This document shows, in pieces, positions 6,391 through 13,790 of a stretch of 13,790 nt of DNA. Numbering within the stretch: position 1 is the first letter of the stretch; each line of letters begins with the position of its first letter. Made by a program: the position numbers and the translations under genes. Source of the stretch: an uncultured Dialister sp. GTDB lineage: Bacteria; Bacillota; Negativicutes; Veillonellales; Dialisteraceae. The stretch is taken from assembly GCF_900765565.1 (NCBI RefSeq), contig NZ_CAAFRZ010000219.1, positions 1-13,790 of the forward strand, given 5' to 3'. The notes under the pieces are model-generated. The model was not told the origin of the DNA, made no database searches, and worked only from the letters and a program-made list of their open reading frames with translations.

Positions 6391-7539
6391 ATGGGTAATT
6401 GTTCCGGTTTAGCTTCTATACTTGTTCCTGTCTATAATAAGGAAGAGTATCTGGATAAGTGCATTAAGAGTCTCAGAAACCAGACCTATGAAAATATTGA
6501 AATTGTACTGGTCGATGATGGTTCTAAAGATAATTCATTACAAATTTGTAATGAATATGCGGAACAAGATAAAAGAATTCAGGTTATTCACCAAAAGAAT
6601 AAAGGCCTATGTGGAGCGAGGAATACTTGCTTAAAGTATTGTCAAGGGGAATATATTTTCTGGGTGGATCCGGACGACTGTTTAGATACAACTTTAGTGG
6701 CGGATGCTATTCATGAAATGGAAGTAAGTCAAGCAGATATAGTAGTTTTTGGCGTGAATATACTGAATGGTGAAAAGTGTGTTGGAGGACGTGACTGGGA
6801 TAGCAGTACGGAATCTAATGTGCTTAAATTAATCACATCCTCTGTTGTTGGCTGGGAGATTTGGGGGAGAGCTTATCGGAAATTCTTATTTGACGATGTG
6901 ATTTTTGATGAATCACTACGTACTTGTGATGATGTGTATGTCAGTGGACTCCTTATGAAAAAAGCACGTAAGGTGACTGCCCTTTCCAAACGGTATTATT
7001 ATTGGCAGCGGGAATCTCATGGCAGCCTGGTTCAGACGAGGAAAGCCCGGAGTTATATCGATGAATTTATCGCCTGGAAACATAACCTGGAGGTCGGTAT
7101 ATTTTCAGATCTCCAGAAGCAGATTTGCGAAGTAAGAGTTCTGATTGCCTGCCTGAAGGCGATTTTGAGAAACAGGAAAGACCATAGTATTCCGGCATCT
7201 GACCTTGATCAGATACATCAGTATTATACGGAGCATAGCCATAAACCCATTTCTCCGGCGGCTTTACTGTTTTATGAATATAAGGAAGAGTCACTGAGTG
7301 CAAAGGCTTTGGGATTTGTTGATGAAGGACCAATGAAAAAAGCATTGAAGCTTTACTCTATTGACTCCGTTCATCCGATTATGGAAGCGGAGGAAAGAGA
7401 AAATCTCAAAAGCTTTTTGAAGGAAAATCAGTCAGTTCCATTAAAGAAAAAGTATAGTATGATTGAGAGTGCCATAATCCGGGACTATTCATTCTTGTAC
7501 AGGATGTTTGGTCGGATGATCTGGAAAAAATATAAGTAG
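6391..7539 (+). CDS. Glycosyltransferase family 2 (second of two)
   Basis: A 382-residue GT-A-fold enzyme. It shows LVPVYN (11-16), NQTY (30-33), LVDDGS (40-45), GLCGARN (72-78), IFWVDPDD (89-96, metal-binding DxD) and TCDD (178-181) in the place of the catalytic base. From 200 onward it carries a longer helical C-terminal part than its neighbour. ATG 6391 follows GGAGA at about ten bases. The N-terminal domain is very AT-rich (17 of 60 bases G+C at 6541-6600), the lowest I counted in the glycosyltransferase domains here, which points to acquisition from a low-GC source. The sugar transferred cannot be inferred. It is probably the same transcript as its neighbours, 34 bases before the GT4 gene. 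Confidence 0.9.
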   Translation: MGNCSGLASILVPVYNKEEYLDKCIKSLRNQTYENIEIVLVDDGSKDNSLQICNEYAEQDKRIQVIHQKNKGLCGARNTCLKYCQGEYIFWVDPDDCLDTTLVADAIHEMEVSQADIVVFGVNILNGEKCVGGRDWDSSTESNVLKLITSSVVGWEIWGRAYRKFLFDDVIFDESLRTCDDVYVSGLLMKKARKVTALSKRYYYWQRESHGSLVQTRKARSYIDEFIAWKHNLEVGIFSDLQKQICEVRVLIACLKAILRNRKDHSIPASDLDQIHQYYTEHSHKPISPAALLFYEYKEESLSAKALGFVDEGPMKKALKLYSIDSVHPIMEAEERENLKSFLKENQSVPLKKKYSMIESAIIRDYSFLYRMFGRMIWKKYK

Positions 7540-7573
7540 CCTTGCAGGTTGTGGATGTATGTAGGAGGATGCA

Positions 7574-8782
7574 ATGAAAATTCTTATCGTCTATGCAGGC
7601 ATGCTGATGAAAAGCGGTGGTATGCAGCATATCTGCTGTGAAATGGCCAACGCTTTTGCAGCAAAAGGGTACGAGACAGCAATTGCCAGTGGCGGTGGAG
7701 ATCTTACATCCTCCTTTTTCCCTTTGGACAAAAGAATAAAAATTTACTCACTAATTGCGGACCATCCTGTCAATGATATGGACAAAGCGGTAGTAGGAAG
7801 AAAAATCTCTGCCGGCGATAAAATAATCAGGGAATTTATTCGTACATTTAGTAAGCGTAGATTTCATGAATGGAATGAAAAATGTAAATGTAGAGTAGTA
7901 AAGCCTTATCTTAAGAAAATACTTCATGACTTCAACCCGGATGTTATCGTAGGATATAATGCAGATGCCGTTTATTATACGGTTGCAGCAATGGATGATA
8001 TGGTTCCTATCATTGGAACCAATCATTCCGAGTTATCCCGGTCCTTTGAGGAAATGGGAGGACCGGAGATTGCTGCTTTGAATCGTTGCGCAGCGCTGCA
8101 GGTTCTACTGCCGTCCCAAAAAGAAATTCTGGAAAAACATTGTCCCCAGGTACCTTGTGTTGTCATTCCCAATGTGGTTTCCAAAAGTAAAGAAATAAGC
8201 AGTTTGGAGCAGCGGACAATTTTATTTGTTGGGCGCTTGACGAAAGCGGCTAAGCGGCCTCACCTGGCAGTCCAGGCTTTTGAAAAGGCAGCAGTTCACC
8301 ATCCTGGATGGAAATTGGAAATCTGGGGAGATGGTCATGGAGCAGAACACTATGTGGATGAGATGAAAAAAGATATTGCCTCTCATCATATGGAAGATCG
8401 TATCTTTTTCAAGGGGACCACAACCGATATCCAGTCTGTTTACGGTAAAGCATCTATTCTCCTCTGCCCCAGCCAGCATGAAGGATGGGGACTGGCGGTT
8501 ACTGAGGCCATGAGTGCAGGCCTTCCGGTGGTGGCATTCAAATCCTGCGCAGGTGTCAATGAGCTGGTGGAAGACGGGTATTCCGGGTTTTTGACAGATG
8601 ATGATATTTCTTCCATGGCAGGTGCCCTGGAAAAGCTTATGGAAAGTGATGGCCTTAGAAAAGAAATGGGCATGAATGCCCACCATTCTATGGAAAAGTT
8701 CTCAGAAGAAAAAGTCTGGAGCAGTTGGGTTCATCTGATTGATAAGGTGGTTGAATCCAGTAGTAATCAACGTAAAGCATGA
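7574..8782 (+). CDS. Glycosyltransferase family 4 (first of two)
   Basis: A 402-residue GT-B-fold retaining glycosyltransferase, soluble or peripheral at the inner membrane. The N-terminal acceptor domain starts MKILIVYAG with the glycine loop KSGGMQ (13-18). The C-terminal donor domain begins near 213 with ILFVGRLTKAAKRP (Arg221, and Lys224 or Lys227, as phosphate contacts), then LEIWGDG (248-254), and the E-x7-E motif EGWGLAVTE (Glu303 and Glu311). A perfect AGGAGG (7563-7568) lies five bases before the ATG. Composition varies within the gene: 15 of 60 bases G+C at 7861-7920 but 34 of 60 at 8521-8580. Part of this reflects the Gly/Ala-rich donor motif. It resembles the second GT4 in layout and in wording such as FPLD-R and P-W-LE-WGD. 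Confidence 0.9.
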   Translation: MKILIVYAGMLMKSGGMQHICCEMANAFAAKGYETAIASGGGDLTSSFFPLDKRIKIYSLIADHPVNDMDKAVVGRKISAGDKIIREFIRTFSKRRFHEWNEKCKCRVVKPYLKKILHDFNPDVIVGYNADAVYYTVAAMDDMVPIIGTNHSELSRSFEEMGGPEIAALNRCAALQVLLPSQKEILEKHCPQVPCVVIPNVVSKSKEISSLEQRTILFVGRLTKAAKRPHLAVQAFEKAAVHHPGWKLEIWGDGHGAEHYVDEMKKDIASHHMEDRIFFKGTTTDIQSVYGKASILLCPSQHEGWGLAVTEAMSAGLPVVAFKSCAGVNELVEDGYSGFLTDDDISSMAGALEKLMESDGLRKEMGMNAHHSMEKFSEEKVWSSWVHLIDKVVESSSNQRKA

Positions 8783-8802
8783 TACATTGAGGAACTGATA
8801 AA

Positions 8803-10476
8803 GTGATACAAACATCATTTACTTATAAAGATAATTTGAAAATCCATTCTCTAATGGTCATCGTTCCCCATGAGGATGATGAAGTAAATAATGCGGGCGC
8901 AGCCATTTATAGTGCCATCAAAGAAGGCATGGATGTGAAGGTTGTGTTTATGACAAATGGAGATTGGATGTATCCTGCCTTTGTAAGGTATAACGAGGCG
9001 ATTCGTTCTCTTACATATCTTGGGGTTCCGGAAGGTAATATTATTTTTCTCGGATTTCCGGATGGTGGGACGAGTGGTGAACGGGCTGTCTATCTTCATG
9101 GACTTGATAAGCCGGTTGATGCTGCAGGACGGAAGGAAACGTATGGTGTGGGGACACATCAGGACTATCATTTCAGCAAGTATGGCCAGCATCAGGAGTA
9201 TACCTGGAAAGGGCTTCTGGATGATATGGAAGATGTCATTTTGTCGTTTAGGCCGGATGCATTGATGGTCACTGATTTTGATTATCATGGGGATCATCGG
9301 ATGTTGTCTATTGCTTTTGAAAAAGTGATGGGCCGCATTTTAAATACACCAGGAAATACCTACCATCCTCTGGTATTCAAGAGCTTTGCTTATGCTACGT
9401 CCTATGTGTCCTATAAAGATTTCTATGACAGACATTTTCTCTCGTCCCGTGTGTATCGTAAAGAAATGAGATACCTGGATTGCGAGACAGATAATCCGGT
9501 CTACGAGTGGAATCAGAGGGTACGATTCCCTGTGGATGTGGCTTGCAGAGGGCCAAAATTACTGAATAATGTACTCTATAAGGCTCTTATCTGTCATCTG
9601 TCACAGAAAAATATTGAACATGTGCGGCAGGTTTTTAACAGTGACCTTATATTCTGGGAACGGCGGACAAATAATCTGGCCTATGAAGGCAAGACGACGG
9701 TGTCCTCAGGAAATGGAGATTATCTTCATGACTTCCAGCTCATGAATACCAGGCACATTAATGAATCCAAACCACCAATGGAAGAGTATCTTTGGACTCC
9801 GAATGATAGTGAAAAATGGTGCCGCATTGATTTTAATGAACCCAAGCATATTGAAAGTGTTGCACTTTACGGGAATATCGATGATGACAGTCGCATATTG
9901 AAGGGGCAGCTTTCATTCAGTAATGGCTTTCGGTGTGATGTGGGAGAACTCAAAAAGCAGGGCCATGAAACGCTTGTGACATTTGCGCCACAGGATAACG
10001 TACGGTGGATCCGTTTCACGATACTGAAAACAAAAGGAGAAAAAGCGGGGCTGGCGGAATGGGAAATTCTGAAATCTCCAGAAAGGCCTTATCAGCTGCT
10101 TAAAATATGTGTCGATGATAATTTCGCCTATAACTGGTATGTTTATCCGGGAGAAGAGCCAATAGTATCCTGCTATAGCTGCGGGATATCCGGTGATTTT
10201 CAATGGTATATCAACGGGGAGCCATCGGCGCTGGACAGGATTAATAAAATGATATTATCCTTGAAGGGTACAATTGTCCTGCGTGTTGAATCAAAAGAGA
10301 ATCCGGAGATTTGGGATGAAATAACGGTATCGCCAGCCACTGCAGGTTATCGAATGAAAATCGGCATGGTTAAAAATTTGGATAAATTGGGGGTATGGTG
10401 GGAACATCAAATGGAAAAGACACCCCATCATAAACTGAAAAAAGTGAAAACAGAAGAGGAATACCGTAAGCTGTAA
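8803..10476 (+). CDS. PIG-L/LmbE-family N-deacetylase with discoidin-like and Ig-like C-terminal extension
   Basis: A 557-residue protein. Residues about 15-190 are a PIG-L/LmbE domain, whose members remove N-acetyl groups from GlcNAc-type sugars using zinc. VPHEDDE (21-27) is the family's HPDDE motif with Pro replaced by Glu; His23 and Asp26 should bind metal and Asp25 act as base. HGDH (162-165) supplies the other His ligand. Residues about 288-423 look like a galactose-binding, F5/8 type C-like beta domain of the sort often attached to PIG-L enzymes, and about 430-510 resemble an Ig-like fold. There is no signal peptide, so it should act in the cytoplasm on a sugar nucleotide or lipid-linked glycan. 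The start is GTG, supported by GAGGA nine bases upstream. It sits between two GT4 genes, suggesting that it trims a sugar one of them adds. The exact substrate is unknown. Confidence 0.85.
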   Translation: MIQTSFTYKDNLKIHSLMVIVPHEDDEVNNAGAAIYSAIKEGMDVKVVFMTNGDWMYPAFVRYNEAIRSLTYLGVPEGNIIFLGFPDGGTSGERAVYLHGLDKPVDAAGRKETYGVGTHQDYHFSKYGQHQEYTWKGLLDDMEDVILSFRPDALMVTDFDYHGDHRMLSIAFEKVMGRILNTPGNTYHPLVFKSFAYATSYVSYKDFYDRHFLSSRVYRKEMRYLDCETDNPVYEWNQRVRFPVDVACRGPKLLNNVLYKALICHLSQKNIEHVRQVFNSDLIFWERRTNNLAYEGKTTVSSGNGDYLHDFQLMNTRHINESKPPMEEYLWTPNDSEKWCRIDFNEPKHIESVALYGNIDDDSRILKGQLSFSNGFRCDVGELKKQGHETLVTFAPQDNVRWIRFTILKTKGEKAGLAEWEILKSPERPYQLLKICVDDNFAYNWYVYPGEEPIVSCYSCGISGDFQWYINGEPSALDRINKMILSLKGTIVLRVESKENPEIWDEITVSPATAGYRMKIGMVKNLDKLGVWWEHQMEKTPHHKLKKVKTEEEYRKL

Positions 10477-10500
10477 GCGTATTTTGTGGGGAGAACAGAA

Positions 10501-11697
10501 ATGAAGATTATCATTGCTCATTTTGGAACATACTATGTCAATACATCAGGGGGCGTTGAAAAAGTTACCTGCAATCTGGCAAATGCATTGGTTCGGCGTG
10601 GGCATGAAGTAACTATTCTCTACCGTGATAAGGTAGAGGGGAAACCCTATTTCCCTCTGGACGAACGGGTAAAGCAGTATAATATCCTTTTTGAGAATGG
10701 CAAGAAAGTTGTCTCGGATAAGCCACCTTTACGGATTCGCCTGTATCGAGAGGCCGCACGGCTCTTCAGCCAGCGGAAGGCTCAGGGGATAAACGTCTGG
10801 TACAAAGGAAAGCAGTATGGTCCCAGAATTAAAGAATATCTGGATAACCATCCGGCAGACCTGATTCTTTCCTGTTCTATTCCATCGGCCAAGTATGTCA
10901 TCGAAGATGCGGGGTGTACCCTGCCGGTCATTGAGATGATCCACTCTCATCCCCAGGTCCAGTTTCCCGATTTATCGGAGGCAGAGAAAAAAGCAACCGT
11001 CAAATGCAGGGCTATGCAGATCCTTGTGCCATCCGGCCTGAATATGGCACATCAGTATTTTCCGGAACTTCCGGTGACGGTCATCGGAAATGCGGTGTTC
11101 CCGGCTTCGAAGCCTGCTGATCTGGCGGCTCCTCGAAAAGTTCATAAAGTCATTTGTGTCGGCAATATCAGCGGGCGGAAGAACCAGCTCATGCTGGCGA
11201 AGGCATTTGCGTCATTATCGAAAGATTTTCCGGATTGGCAGCTTGAATTCTGGGGAGATGACAGTTCCCGCTATGCCGGACAGATGAAACAGTGGATTCG
11301 CCATAGTAAATCCGGTGAAAATATCCGGGTCATGGGGAAAACCAGCCATATAGACGATGTCTATGCAGCATCCGACATCATTTGTATGCCCAGCCGGGAT
11401 GAAGGCTTTCCATTGGCTTTGACAGAAGCCATGGCGGCAGGCCTCCCGGCGGTAGGATTTTCTGACAGTACAGGAGTCAGCGATATCATAGAAGATGGAG
11501 TTGATGGTTTCCTTGTGCCCCGTTCAGAAAAGAATCTGGCCGGAGCCCTTAAAAAACTTATGGATGACAGGGAACTGCGGATTAAAATGGGTCAGTCCGG
11601 GATGAAAGCGATGAAGCAATACGCACCGGAGCATATTTGGGATCAGTGGGAAGAATTGTGTCAGCATGTTTTGGATAATGAGAAAACAGGCCATTGA
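10501..11697 (+). CDS. Glycosyltransferase family 4 (second of two)
   Basis: A 398-residue GT-B-fold retaining enzyme. The N-terminus MKIIIAHFG is followed by the acceptor-side glycine loop SGGVEK (16-21). The donor domain starts near 213 with VICVGNISGRKNQ (Arg226 and Lys227), then LEFWGDD (248-254), and the E-x7-E motif EGFPLALTE (Glu301 and Glu309). I chose ATG 10501, which GGGGAGA precedes at a good distance, over an in-frame GTG at 10486 that overlaps that Shine-Dalgarno. It is 24 bases after the PIG-L gene and is the last gene of the AT-rich cassette, although its own composition is higher (33 of 60 at 11161-11220). The donor sugar is undetermined. Confidence 0.9.
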   Translation: MKIIIAHFGTYYVNTSGGVEKVTCNLANALVRRGHEVTILYRDKVEGKPYFPLDERVKQYNILFENGKKVVSDKPPLRIRLYREAARLFSQRKAQGINVWYKGKQYGPRIKEYLDNHPADLILSCSIPSAKYVIEDAGCTLPVIEMIHSHPQVQFPDLSEAEKKATVKCRAMQILVPSGLNMAHQYFPELPVTVIGNAVFPASKPADLAAPRKVHKVICVGNISGRKNQLMLAKAFASLSKDFPDWQLEFWGDDSSRYAGQMKQWIRHSKSGENIRVMGKTSHIDDVYAASDIICMPSRDEGFPLALTEAMAAGLPAVGFSDSTGVSDIIEDGVDGFLVPRSEKNLAGALKKLMDDRELRIKMGQSGMKAMKQYAPEHIWDQWEELCQHVLDNEKTGH

Positions 11698-11779
11698 TCA
11701 ATATACCTTGGATTGGATGTAATTGTAGCGTTTTATATTATGAATACTGCCTTTTGACAACTCTTGGGTCGATAATTGG

Positions 11780-11842
11780 CCATACTGTGACATACCGGAT
11801 TCTATTTTGGAAAAACCATTTTCCATCCGGCATAGTGTGGTG
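11780..11842. other. Long imperfect stem-loop in the gap before ugd
   Basis: CCGGAT (11795-11800) faces ATCCGG (11825-11830), TGGAAAA (11808-11814) faces TTTTCCA (11819-11825), and outside them CCATACT faces AGTGTGG with a bulge. Together they form an extended irregular hairpin. No T run follows on the plus strand, so it is not a classic terminator of the glycan operon. It may be a remnant of a palindromic repeat or a structured 3' end. Confidence 0.4.
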
Positions 11843-11974
11843 GAGCATTTAATGCATAGGTATTGTATAATTGCAAATAAAGAATGAATATAGTACCGAC
11901 AGCGGTATATAGAAATATATGCTGCTCCGAGTTTGGATAACACAGCGTGAATTTGATCGACATGGAGGAACGGC

Positions 11975-13207
11975 ATGAATATAGCAGTAGCAGGGACGGG
12001 GTATGTGGGCCTTTCGCTGGCCACCCTTCTTTCCCAGCACAACCATGTAATGGCAGTGGATATCATTCCGGAAAAAGTGGACATGGTGAACCACCGGAAG
12101 TCGCCGATCCAGGATGAGTACATCGAAAAGTACCTGGCGGAGAAGGATCTGGACCTCACCGCCACCACTGACGGGGAGGCGGCCTATAAAGATGCGGAAA
12201 TCGTCATCATCGCCACCCCCACTAATTATGATACCCAGCGGAATTTCTTCGACACCTCTTCCGTGGAGGCAGTCATCGACCTGGTAATGAAGGTGAATCC
12301 CCATGCCATCATGGTAATCAAGTCCACCATCCCCGTGGGGTACACCGAGGAGATCCGGAAGAAGACAGGGTCAAAGAATATCCTCTTCAGTCCGGAATTC
12401 CTGCGGGAATCGAAGGCCCTCTACGATAACCTCTATCCCAGCCGCATCATCGTAGGCACGGACCTCAAGGATCCCCGGCTGGTAAAGGCAGCCCATACCT
12501 TTGCAAGGCTTCTCCAGGAAGGGGCTATCAAAGAAAATATCCCCACCCGGTTCATGGGATTTACCGAGGCGGAAGCGGTGAAGCTCTTCGCCAATACCTA
12601 CCTCGCCATGCGGGTGTCCTATTTCAATGAGCTCGATACCTATGCGGAAATGAAGGGCCTCGATACCCGGGAAATCATCGACGGCGTGTGCCTGGACCCC
12701 CGGATCGGGGAATTCTACAACAACCCCTCCTTCGGTTACGGCGGCTACTGCCTCCCGAAGGATACGAAGCAGCTCCTGGCCAACTATAAGGACGTGCCGG
12801 AAGACCTCATCGAAGCCATCGTGAAGTCCAACAGCACCCGGAAAGACTTCATCGCCGACCGGGTCCTGGCGGCAGCAGGCTACTACCACGCCGGCAGCGA
12901 GTACGACGAGGCCAAGGAAAAGCCTGTCACCATCGGCGTGTATAGGCTCACCATGAAATCCAACTCCGATAACTTCCGCCAGAGCTCCATCCAGGGCGTC
13001 ATGAAGCGGATCAAAGCCAAAGGGGCGGACATCATCATCTATGAGCCCACCCTGGAAGACGGCAGCACCTTCTTCGGCAGCCGGATAGTCAATGACCTCG
13101 ATGCCTTCAAAAAAGAAAGCCGCGCCATCATAGCCAACCGCTACGACCACGTGCTGGACGACGTGAAAAATAAAGTGTATACAAGGGACCTCTTCGAGAG
13201 GGACTGA
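11975..13207 (+). CDS. ugd: UDP-glucose 6-dehydrogenase
   Basis: A 410-residue cytoplasmic enzyme oxidising UDP-glucose to UDP-glucuronate with two NAD+, supplying an acidic sugar for the surface glycan. The N-terminal Rossmann motif GTGYVGL is at 7-13; STIPVGYT (117-124) and SPEFLRES (139-146) are family signatures. [18 protein letters not shown] (203-220) belongs to the dimerising central helix. GGYCLPKD (256-263) holds the catalytic Cys259 with Lys262. The length matches the short HasB-type enzymes of about 400 residues. GGAGG lies seven bases before the ATG. It is GC-rich (36 of 60 at 12661-12720), unlike the preceding cassette, so it is likely a conserved host-side gene. The 277-base gap and composition change suggest that it may have its own promoter; a TATAAT at 11866-11871 exists but lacks a clear -35. 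Confidence 0.95.
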   Translation: MNIAVAGTGYVGLSLATLLSQHNHVMAVDIIPEKVDMVNHRKSPIQDEYIEKYLAEKDLDLTATTDGEAAYKDAEIVIIATPTNYDTQRNFFDTSSVEAVIDLVMKVNPHAIMVIKSTIPVGYTEEIRKKTGSKNILFSPEFLRESKALYDNLYPSRIIVGTDLKDPRLVKAAHTFARLLQEGAIKENIPTRFMGFTEAEAVKLFANTYLAMRVSYFNELDTYAEMKGLDTREIIDGVCLDPRIGEFYNNPSFGYGGYCLPKDTKQLLANYKDVPEDLIEAIVKSNSTRKDFIADRVLAAAGYYHAGSEYDEAKEKPVTIGVYRLTMKSNSDNFRQSSIQGVMKRIKAKGADIIIYEPTLEDGSTFFGSRIVNDLDAFKKESRAIIANRYDHVLDDVKNKVYTRDLFERD

Positions 13208-13209
13208 AG

Positions 13210-13242
13210 AAAAAAGACGCTGCGAAATGCAGCGTCTTTTTT
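13210..13242 (+). terminator. Intrinsic terminator after ugd
   Basis: AAAAAAGACGCTGC (13210-13223) and its exact complement (13229-13242) flank a five-base loop, and the stem ends in six T. It begins three bases after the ugd stop codon. The A run on the other side makes it potentially bidirectional. Confidence 0.95.
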
Positions 13243-13403
13243 AGGTGCTGGTGGCTAGTGGCTGGTAGCTGGGCGATCAGCCGCTCCGTGGCAGGTGACG
13301 TATGGCTATGCAGCGTGGGGATGGGCAGGGGCTTCCAGCTGTATTTTAAGAATTGAGTGAAACATTGAGGCCTGGCGATTGCTCCGCCAATGCCACCCCT
13401 TAG

Positions 13404-13479
13404 CCTGCTTCGCAGGATCTGCCTCTGCGAGGCAGATCCATCCCCTGCCCTTTGGGCTGCCCCCTTCTCTAAGGGGGCA
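13404..13479. repeat. Cluster of three strong hairpins
   Basis: CCTGC/GCAGG (13404-13416) is followed by a perfect 10-bp stem GGATCTGCCT/AGGCAGATCC (13415-13439, loop of 5) and a 9-bp stem TGCCCCCTT/AAGGGGGCA (13458-13479, loop CTCT). The last resembles the TGCCCCCTTT motif at 455-464 in the left flank. No T runs follow. Confidence 0.6.
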
Positions 13480-13631
13480 CGTACTTATGGTTATTCTCTC
13501 TATGTGAGATAATCCCAAAGCATGCAGCCCCTTGGAGAAGGGGCGCGCCAAAGGCGGAGGATAGATGCGCCGGAGGCGCTGATGGAGACGCCGCAGGCCG
13601 GATTCATACGGCGCCAGCCGCCATGGGATAG

Positions 13632-13667
13632 TCCCCCTTTATCAAAGGGGGATGTCACGCAGTGACA
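13632..13667. repeat. Tandem double hairpin
   Basis: TCCCCCTTT-ATC-AAAGGGGGA (13632-13652) is directly followed by TGTCAC-GCA-GTGACA (13653-13667). Two perfect stems with three-base loops placed back to back suggest a conserved structured repeat unit. I recall similar strings from Negativicutes intergenic regions, but cannot confirm that here. Confidence 0.6.
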
Positions 13668-13720
13668 GAGGGAATCTGGCGGGCTCTGCGGCAAAGTTGC
13701 TGGACCTCAACTCTCTTTCC

Positions 13721-13790
13721 TCAAATCTCAATTCTGCTTTTACCCCCCGTCACGGTCAACTATCTGAGAGATCTCTCGACTCATCGAAGC
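13721..13790 (-). repeat. Interspersed repeat, right copy (inverted relative to 116-183)
   Basis: Read on the minus strand this matches 116-183: 42 of 44 bases, then 16 of 17 after a short variable segment. It carries the same GAGAGATCTCTC palindrome. The window ends inside it, so the part equivalent to 61-115 of the left copy is not visible. Confidence 0.8.

Larger units (their letters stand above)
13243..13790. other. Gene-free hairpin-rich right flank
   Basis: I see no credible gene. The region opens with a GGCT-rich low-complexity stretch (13246-13275). It then holds at least five hairpins: 13404-13416, 13415-13439, 13458-13479, 13527-13544 and the tandem pair 13632-13667. It ends in the inverted interspersed repeat. 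Open frames crossing it are spurious translations of these repeats. Confidence 0.75.

Noticed and set aside
10486..10500. GTG start for the second GT4 gene
   Set aside because: It overlaps the GGGGAGA that serves as Shine-Dalgarno for the ATG at 10501, where a standard GT4 N-terminus begins.
11754..11776. TTGACA followed by GATAAT as a ugd promoter
   Set aside because: The spacer is only 11 bases, far too short for a sigma-70-type promoter.
13404..13667. CRISPR-like array
   Set aside because: The repeats are different palindromes with irregular spacing, not one direct repeat with regular unique spacers.

Overview
The window looks like part of a surface-polysaccharide (lipopolysaccharide outer-core, O-chain or capsule) locus from an anaerobic, outer-membrane-bearing Firmicute, probably of the class Negativicutes. 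This rests on three things: an EptA/MCR-like phosphoethanolamine transferase and an O-antigen-ligase-type membrane protein, both expected in a diderm; Gram-positive-style AGGAGG ribosome binding sites; and flanks full of GC-rich hairpin repeats of a kind I associate with Negativicutes. The genus cannot be read from this sequence.

Layout. Bases 1-546 carry no gene: they hold an interspersed repeat, several hairpins and a terminator for the next gene. Bases 547-2367 (minus strand) encode a membrane phosphoethanolamine transferase of the sulfatase superfamily. A 561-base AT-rich divergent region (2368-2928) carries promoters for both directions and a possible coding relic. Then, all on the plus strand, come a GT8 glycosyltransferase (2929-3939), an O-antigen ligase/polymerase-type membrane protein (about 4128-5363), two GT2 glycosyltransferases (5350-6333, 6391-7539), a GT4 glycosyltransferase (7574-8782), a PIG-L/LmbE deacetylase with a long beta-rich C-terminal extension (8803-10476) and a second GT4 (10501-11697). 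After a 277-base AT-rich gap comes UDP-glucose 6-dehydrogenase, ugd (11975-13207), with a strong terminator at 13210-13242. Bases 13243-13790 are again gene-free, hairpin-rich repeat DNA, ending in an inverted copy of the repeat at 116-183.

How the parts fit. The GT8, GT2 and GT4 enzymes would build an oligosaccharide, and the PIG-L protein may remove an acetyl group from an N-acetylhexosamine. Ugd would supply UDP-glucuronate, the O-antigen-ligase-like protein would join or polymerise finished glycan outside the inner membrane, and the divergent enzyme would decorate lipid A or core with phosphoethanolamine. No flippase, initiating glycosyl-1-phosphate transferase or chain-length regulator is present. 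Those genes must lie elsewhere, or the locus makes a short outer core.

Base composition splits the window in two. The outer genes count about 55-60% G+C in the 60-base rows I tallied, whereas the early internal genes are often 25-40%. The change falls near the two gene starts, at about 2370 and 11970. That is the pattern of an exchangeable glycan cassette between conserved host genes. I see no defence system, phage, CRISPR array, intact insertion sequence, tRNA or rRNA.
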